Positions 59,828 to 64,000 of a DNA stretch of 64,000 nt are shown here, one piece after another. The notes beneath the pieces were generated by a model that was not told where the DNA came from, searched no databases, and saw nothing but the letters and a program-made list of their open reading frames with translations. Numbering within the stretch: the first letter of the stretch is position 1; each line of letters opens with the position of its first letter. Made by a program: the position numbers and the translations under genes. The stretch is taken from NCBI RefSeq assembly GCF_001436215.1, contig NZ_AYYP01000001.1, positions 1-64,000 on the forward strand, given 5' to 3'. The stretch comes from Ligilactobacillus agilis DSM 20509 (GTDB lineage: Bacteria; Bacillota; Bacilli; Lactobacillales; Lactobacillaceae).

Positions 59828-60973
59828 TTAGTTGGCTGTTCTCATTGGGGTGATTAATTGGACGAAATCTCCCTCTGATTCAGTTGGCACCAAAGTAAAT
59901 GGACGGAGGGCCATTGTAAATGAAAGAGTCGTTTGCGTCTGACCAAAGGACCGTAGCGCTTCTTTCATATAATCTGGGTTAAACGAAATTTCTAGGCTGT
60001 TTCCATTCAAATTGGTAAATTCAAGTGCTTCTTCCACCATCCCGACTTCTGGAGAATTACTTGAAATCATTACCGTTTGTTTATCCACATCAATACTTAA
60101 CTTAACGACGTTACTTCGACCTGCATGAGATAGTAAGGAGGCCCGGTCAATTGCCTTTAATAATTCTGAGGCGTTAAATTCAACCTGGGTTTCTGATGTA
60201 GCCGGAATTAAGCGCTCTGTATCAGGATAGTTTCCTTCTAGTAAGCGGGAATAGAAGGAAGTATGCCCTAAGATAAAGAGAATTTGATTTTCAGCAATTT
60301 GAATTTCGATTTCTTCGCTAGAATCAGTCAACATTTTGGCTAATTCATCCAGTGATTTACCCGGCACAATAATGTTGTAGTTGGCATCCTTAGCTGAGTC
60401 TAATTGAATCTTCCGTTGACTTAGACGGTGAGAATCGGTTGCGACTGCTAGTAGTGTGCCATCTTGAATAATGAGGTGAACCCCCATTAACATTGGCCGG
60501 CTTTCTTGCTTGGAAACTGCCATTACCGTTTGGTTAATAACTTGTTTTAAGATATCGCTTGGAATTTGCAAGCTTTGGGTAGCACCAACTTCTGGTAAGT
60601 GGGGAAAACTATCTGGATCGACCCCATTAATGGAAAATTCTGTTGAACCAGAAGTAATCTTGGTGATAAAGCGGTTAGGATCAGTTTCAATTGTAATTGT
60701 GTCTGCTGGTAACTTTTTAACAATTTCACTGAAGAATCTGGCTGGCAATGCAACTGAGCCTTCTTCAAAGATTTGTAAGTTAGCATCTTCATCAGCAATT
60801 GAAATAATTGTTTCGATAGAAATATCAGCGTTACTCCCTGTCAAAGTTAAGCCATCTGAAAATAAATCTAATTTGATATTACGTAAAATTTCTAGGGTAA
60901 CTTTTGAGGAAATAGCACGTTGAACATCAGTTAGATATTTGATAAATGCAGTTCGTTGGACAGAAAATTTCAT
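59828..60973 (-). CDS. dnaN: DNA polymerase III beta clamp
   Basis: Sliding clamp, 381 residues, three-domain head-to-tail fold: MKFSVQRTAFIKYLTDVQRAIS start, FSINGVDPDSFPHLP, and the C-terminal LITPMRT. A GAGGAT site precedes the ATG. Downstream of dnaA, with a DnaA-box cluster in the gap. Confidence 0.98.
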   Translation of the reverse strand: MKFSVQRTAFIKYLTDVQRAISSKVTLEILRNIKLDLFSDGLTLTGSNADISIETIISIADEDANLQIFEEGSVALPARFFSEIVKKLPADTITIETDPNRFITKITSGSTEFSINGVDPDSFPHLPEVGATQSLQIPSDILKQVINQTVMAVSKQESRPMLMGVHLIIQDGTLLAVATDSHRLSQRKIQLDSAKDANYNIIVPGKSLDELAKMLTDSSEEIEIQIAENQILFILGHTSFYSRLLEGNYPDTERLIPATSETQVEFNASELLKAIDRASLLSHAGRSNVVKLSIDVDKQTVMISSNSPEVGMVEEALEFTNLNGNSLEISFNPDYMKEALRSFGQTQTTLSFTMALRPFTLVPTESEGDFVQLITPMRTAN

Positions 60974-61019
60974 AGTTATCCTCCTGTTTATTATTATATA
61001 TATTATATAAAATTAGTAG

Positions 61020-61123
61020 TAGTATTAGGGCTTGTGGATACTGTTAAAAAGTCCGCCTATCATTGGTAAATCAAGGATATCGCCCTGTGGATAGCTTGTG
61101 GATAAGTTTTGAGTTTGTCCACA
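61020..61123. other. DnaA-box cluster between dnaA and dnaN
   Basis: Minus-strand sites 61033-61041 (TGTGGATAC), 61086-61094 (TGTGGATAG), 61097-61105 (TGTGGATAA, perfect) and plus-strand 61115-61123 (TTGTCCACA). This is the second half of a bipartite origin flanking dnaA, as in Bacillus subtilis. Confidence 0.8.
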
Positions 61124-62488
61124 CTAATTCACAGTTTCAACATCAAGCCGCTTTTTAAGGGTGGCGACTTCTTCTTGAAGTTTGTCATCGTTTAGGATGG
61201 CTTCGGCGATTTTGTCACAAGCATGTAAAACGGTGGTGTGGTCTTTGCCACCAAAAGCCTTCCCAATTTTAGGGAGGGAGGCATCCGTTAATTCTCTAGC
61301 AAGATACATTGCCACCTGGCGGGGGACCACAATGCGCTTAACCCGCTTTTTACCCACGATTTCAGCCACAGTTACATTATAGAATTTAGCAACCGCAGTT
61401 TGGATGGAATGGATATCCAAAATCCGTTTAGCAGGCATATCCGTTAGGTTTTGTAATGCTTCATCCGCTAAATCGATGGTAATCGGCGCCTTTTTCATCT
61501 GAGCATAGGCCTTGACCCTAGTTAAGCCCCCTTCAAGTTCGCGGACGTTAGTTTCAAAGCGCCCGGCGATAAACTTTAAGACGTCATTAGGGATAGTTAG
61601 GCTTTCAGACGTTGCCTTTGTTTCGAGGATGGCAATTCTAGTCTCGTAATCTGGGGGGGTAATTTCAACAGGTAAGCCCCACTTAAAGCGCGAAATTAGG
61701 CGGTCGCCCAAATTTTCAATCATATTTGGCAGCCGGTCTGACGAGAGGACGATTTGTTTCTTATCGTCATACAAGTCATTAAAGGTGTGGAAAAATTCGT
61801 CAATCGTTCCTGGCTTCTTAGCGAAGAATTGGACATCATCTACTAATAAGAGGTCAACGTTGCGGTAAGCGCGTCTGAATTCTTCTTGCTGCTTATTTTT
61901 AATCGAGTTGACGAAGTCATTAGTGAAGGTTTCACTAGAGACGTATTTGACCTTAGCGTTTGGCTGGTTTTTAAGAAGTTGGTTACCAATGGCGTGCATT
62001 AAGTGCGTTTTACCAAGGCCTACACCCCCATAAAAGTAAAGTGGGTTGTAAAGGGTACCCAGTTCTTCTGAAACAGCTAACGCAGCTGCATGAGCCATTT
62101 GGTTACCATCGCCGACAACAAAGGATTCAAACGTATAAGCCTTATTTAAAGGTGAATTACGTAATAGTCCTGTGGTTTCAGCTTCTGGTTGAGGTGCTTT
62201 CTTTTCAACTACAGGTGCAACGCTGGCTAAAGGATTTTTTTCTCCAGGAATCAAGATTAAAACAACAATTTCTGTTTGAAAGTTATCATTAACTAGCTGA
62301 TTAACTTTAGTAATTAAGCGTTGTTTCCAGTAATCACGATGGAAATCGGAAGGGACTTGGATGACAAGGGTGTTGTCAGTAAATTGCAACGGTTCAGCCG
62401 TTTTAATCCAAGTGTCATAGGAAACAAGTGACAAGGTCTCATGGAAATTATCACAGATAAATTGCCACAGTGCATCGAGATTCGGCAC
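61124..62488 (-). CDS. dnaA: Chromosomal replication initiator DnaA
   Basis: Initiator ATPase, 454 residues. Domain I (1-80), linker (80-115), AAA+ domain with YGGVGLGKTHLMHAIG and LLVDDVQFF, and C-terminal DNA-binding domain with GGKDHTTVLHAC. A GTG start lies eight bases after AAGGAGG. It is flanked on both sides by DnaA boxes. Confidence 0.98.
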   Translation of the reverse strand: MPNLDALWQFICDNFHETLSLVSYDTWIKTAEPLQFTDNTLVIQVPSDFHRDYWKQRLITKVNQLVNDNFQTEIVVLILIPGEKNPLASVAPVVEKKAPQPEAETTGLLRNSPLNKAYTFESFVVGDGNQMAHAAALAVSEELGTLYNPLYFYGGVGLGKTHLMHAIGNQLLKNQPNAKVKYVSSETFTNDFVNSIKNKQQEEFRRAYRNVDLLLVDDVQFFAKKPGTIDEFFHTFNDLYDDKKQIVLSSDRLPNMIENLGDRLISRFKWGLPVEITPPDYETRIAILETKATSESLTIPNDVLKFIAGRFETNVRELEGGLTRVKAYAQMKKAPITIDLADEALQNLTDMPAKRILDIHSIQTAVAKFYNVTVAEIVGKKRVKRIVVPRQVAMYLARELTDASLPKIGKAFGGKDHTTVLHACDKIAEAILNDDKLQEEVATLKKRLDVETVN

Positions 62489-62950
62489 AGGGAAGACCTC
62501 CTTTCAAAAAAATAACTGCAAAAATAGTTTAGCACAGAAAAAGAAACTTTTCCACAGCTTGTGTAAAAATCAGAAAAAGAAATTAACAACCTGTGCATAA
62601 AAGTTATCCACAAGGGTGTTAATTGTGTTGACGACTTGTTAAGTTTTTGACTTATCACCAATTAATCTGTGGATGTAAAAACAAGTATTGATAAAGGATA
62701 CGTAAATTTTCCACAAATAGCAACCACATGTGGATAAGTCTTTGGGGAATAAGTTTTTTCCTGGGGATATAGTTGTGAATCTGGAACAAATTTTTGCTTA
62801 AGAAATACACAGCTATTTTTCTTTTTTGGGGATAATTTAAGCAAAATGGTGGATAAGTTGTGGACTGACAAAGGGCTAAAAAGATAGGCGGATGGTAAAA
62901 AAATTCTTTGAATTTTGGATGCGATATGTTATCATTAGCAAGTAAGTCAA
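62489..62950. other. oriC: Chromosomal origin oriC (dnaA-rpmH gap)
   Basis: Contains DnaA boxes: perfect TTATCCACA at 62604-62612 and TGTGGATAA at 62729-62737; single-mismatch boxes at 62548-62556, 62592-62600, 62707-62715, 62827-62835 and 62849-62857; weaker ones at 62652, 62668, 62762 and 62860. AT-rich segments around 62890-62920 could form the unwinding element. dnaA leaves on the minus strand and rpmH on the plus strand. Confidence 0.88.
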
Positions 62951-62988
62951 CTTGACAGGCAATTTTTTTTTTAGTAAAATGTCAAGTA
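62950..62988 (+). promoter_or_regulatory. rpmH promoter within an inverted repeat
   Basis: TTGACA (62952-62957), 17-bp spacer, TAAAAT (62975-62980). ACTTGACA at 62950 and TGTCAAGT at 62981 form perfect 8-bp inverted arms around it. Confidence 0.75.
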
Positions 62989-63032
62989 TCATTGTAAATA
63001 TGAATTACATATTGGAGGAGGTGTTATTCACC

Positions 63033-63167
63033 ATGAAGAGAACTTACCAACCTAAGAAACGCCACCGTCAACGTGTGCATGGTTTCCGTAAACGTATGAG
63101 TACAAGCAACGGTCGTAATGTGTTAGCACGTAGACGCCGTAAGGGTAGAAAAGTATTGTCTGCATAG
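63033..63167 (+). CDS. rpmH: 50S ribosomal protein L34
   Basis: 44 residues: [20 protein letters not shown] start and the [11 protein letters not shown] end are diagnostic of L34. GGAGGAGGTG precedes the ATG. First of rpmH-rnpA-yidC on the plus strand; a leaky terminator follows. Confidence 0.98.
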   Translation: MKRTYQPKKRHRQRVHGFRKRMSTSNGRNVLARRRRKGRKVLSA

Positions 63168-63195
63168 GCCACTGGACCGTCAGTGGTCTTTTTTT
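63167..63195 (+). terminator. Terminator/attenuator after rpmH
   Basis: Stem GGCCACTG / CAGTGGTC with T8. It probably reduces expression of rnpA relative to rpmH. Confidence 0.75.
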
Positions 63196-63227
63196 CTATG
63201 TGCAGACCCTAATTTGGGAGATGTACG

Positions 63228-63578
63228 ATGAGAAAATCATACCGCGTTAAAAAAGAGGCGGAATTCCAACGGGTTTTTACCCAGGGGAAATCGTGTGCTA
63301 ACCGTCAGTTTGTTGTTTATATGATTGAAAAACCAGAGCAAATCCATTTTCGGGTGGGAATTTCCGTCGGCAAGAAGATTGGCAATGCTGTGGCTAGAAA
63401 CTGGGTTAAGCGCCGGATTCGTCAAAGTTTAACTGAATTAAAACCACAATTAAAACAAGATTGCGACTTTATCGTGATTGCCCGTCCTGGGGTAGCGTGG
63501 ATGGAGATGGCTGAAGTAAAAGACCACTTGATTCATGTTTTACGCCTAGCCAACGTTTTAGTTGACGAAGACAAATAG
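63228..63578 (+). CDS. rnpA: Ribonuclease P protein component
   Basis: 116 residues; basic, with the [25 protein letters not shown] signature region (about 44-68). Binds the RNase P RNA to mature tRNA 5' ends. A GGGAG site precedes the ATG. Followed 15 bp later by yidC. Confidence 0.97.
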   Translation: MRKSYRVKKEAEFQRVFTQGKSCANRQFVVYMIEKPEQIHFRVGISVGKKIGNAVARNWVKRRIRQSLTELKPQLKQDCDFIVIARPGVAWMEMAEVKDHLIHVLRLANVLVDEDK

Positions 63579-63593
63579 GAGAGGGGAAAAGCA

Positions 63594-64000
63594 GTGAAGA
63601 AAAAGAAGCCAGTATTAGCATCTTTGGCAGCTTTATCTTTAATCTTGGTTCTAACAGGTTGCAGTAGCCAAACTGCTCCCATTACTGAACATAGTACCGG
63701 TTTTTGGGATCATTACATAATTTGGAACTTTGTTAGAGCAATCGAAGGATTGAGTAGCTTTTTAGGTCACAATTATGGTTGGGGTATCGTTGTCTTTACG
63801 GTAATCGTCAGAATTATCATCTTACCATTGATGGTTTACCAAATGAAGAGTATGCGTAAGACAAGTGAACTCCAACCTAAATTAAAGGCCTTGCAAGCTA
63901 AGTATCCAGGTAAAGACCCTGAGTCTTTAAAGATGATGCGAGAAGAGCAACAACGTCTATACGCTGAAGCTGGAGTTAATCCAGTAGCGGGATGTTTACC
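63594..64000 (+). CDS. yidC: Membrane insertase YidC (partial, cut by window end)
   Basis: The frame runs off the window edge. A GTG start with AGGAGAGGGG; a lipoprotein signal peptide with the lipobox LTGC (Cys at residue 23); then the first large membrane segment (YGWGIVVFTVIVRIIILPLM) and the conserved MKSMRKTSELQPKLKALQAKY stretch of OxaA/YidC family proteins. It inserts membrane proteins with or without Sec. Confidence 0.95.
   Translation, partial: MKKKKPVLASLAALSLILVLTGCSSQTAPITEHSTGFWDHYIIWNFVRAIEGLSSFLGHNYGWGIVVFTVIVRIIILPLMVYQMKSMRKTSELQPKLKALQAKYPGKDPESLKMMREEQQRLYAEAGVNPVAGCL

Overview
The window is a piece of a low-to-moderate GC Firmicutes chromosome. It is most likely from a homolactic lactobacillus (Lactobacillaceae; I do not assign a genus). 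The main reasons are a LacS-type lactose permease fused to an EIIA domain, a Leloir galactose cluster, many PTS loci with CcpA (cre) sites, class III fructose-bisphosphatase, AdhE, and the order yidC-rnpA-rpmH-oriC-dnaA-dnaN-yaaA-recF-gyrB-gyrA-rpsF-ssb-rpsR. The origin lies near 62.5-63.0 kb and most genes to its left are on the minus strand, so they run with replication. No rRNA, tRNA, CRISPR array or insertion sequence was seen.

Region by region. 0.4-13.3 kb: galactoside use (galT, galK, lacZ, aga, the LacI-type regulator galR, a GNAT acetyltransferase, an orphan membrane protein, lacS); galE and galM are absent here. Three promoters share a palindromic operator-like motif and cre sites. 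13.7-20.5 kb: a mannose-family PTS (EIIA, EIIB, EIIC, EIID) with a LevR-type sigma-54 activator, an almost ideal -24/-12 promoter, and a pair of paralogous unknown proteins at both ends. 20.6-25.0 kb: an MHS-family transporter behind an isoleucine-rich leader peptide and terminator, then adhE. 25.6-33.5 kb: a GntR/UTRA regulator, a frameshifted HAD phosphatase, a trehalose PTS/TreR/phosphotrehalase locus with twin palindromic boxes, a nitroreductase, and a second GntR/UTRA regulator closely related to the first. 33.6-37.0 kb: a lactose/cellobiose-family PTS with an extra membrane protein and a second EIIB, plus a divergent SemiSWEET transporter.

37.1-52.2 kb: a TrmB-like regulator, a TSUP transporter and an ornithine-cyclodeaminase-family enzyme in one operon; fbp; an unexplained 571-bp non-coding stretch; an aldo/keto reductase; asnB; a two-component system; a PfoR/EIIC_2-type membrane protein preceded by a textbook-looking leader-peptide attenuator; and two MFS transporters. 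52.4-64 kb: the conserved origin region, ending inside yidC.

The genes fit a sugar-generalist lifestyle. Each uptake system has its own regulator and is overlaid by carbon catabolite repression. The least expected features are the two leader-peptide/terminator devices (20.66-20.82 and 49.01-49.28 kb), both placed in front of transporter genes, and the paralogous unknown proteins bracketing the sigma-54 PTS locus.
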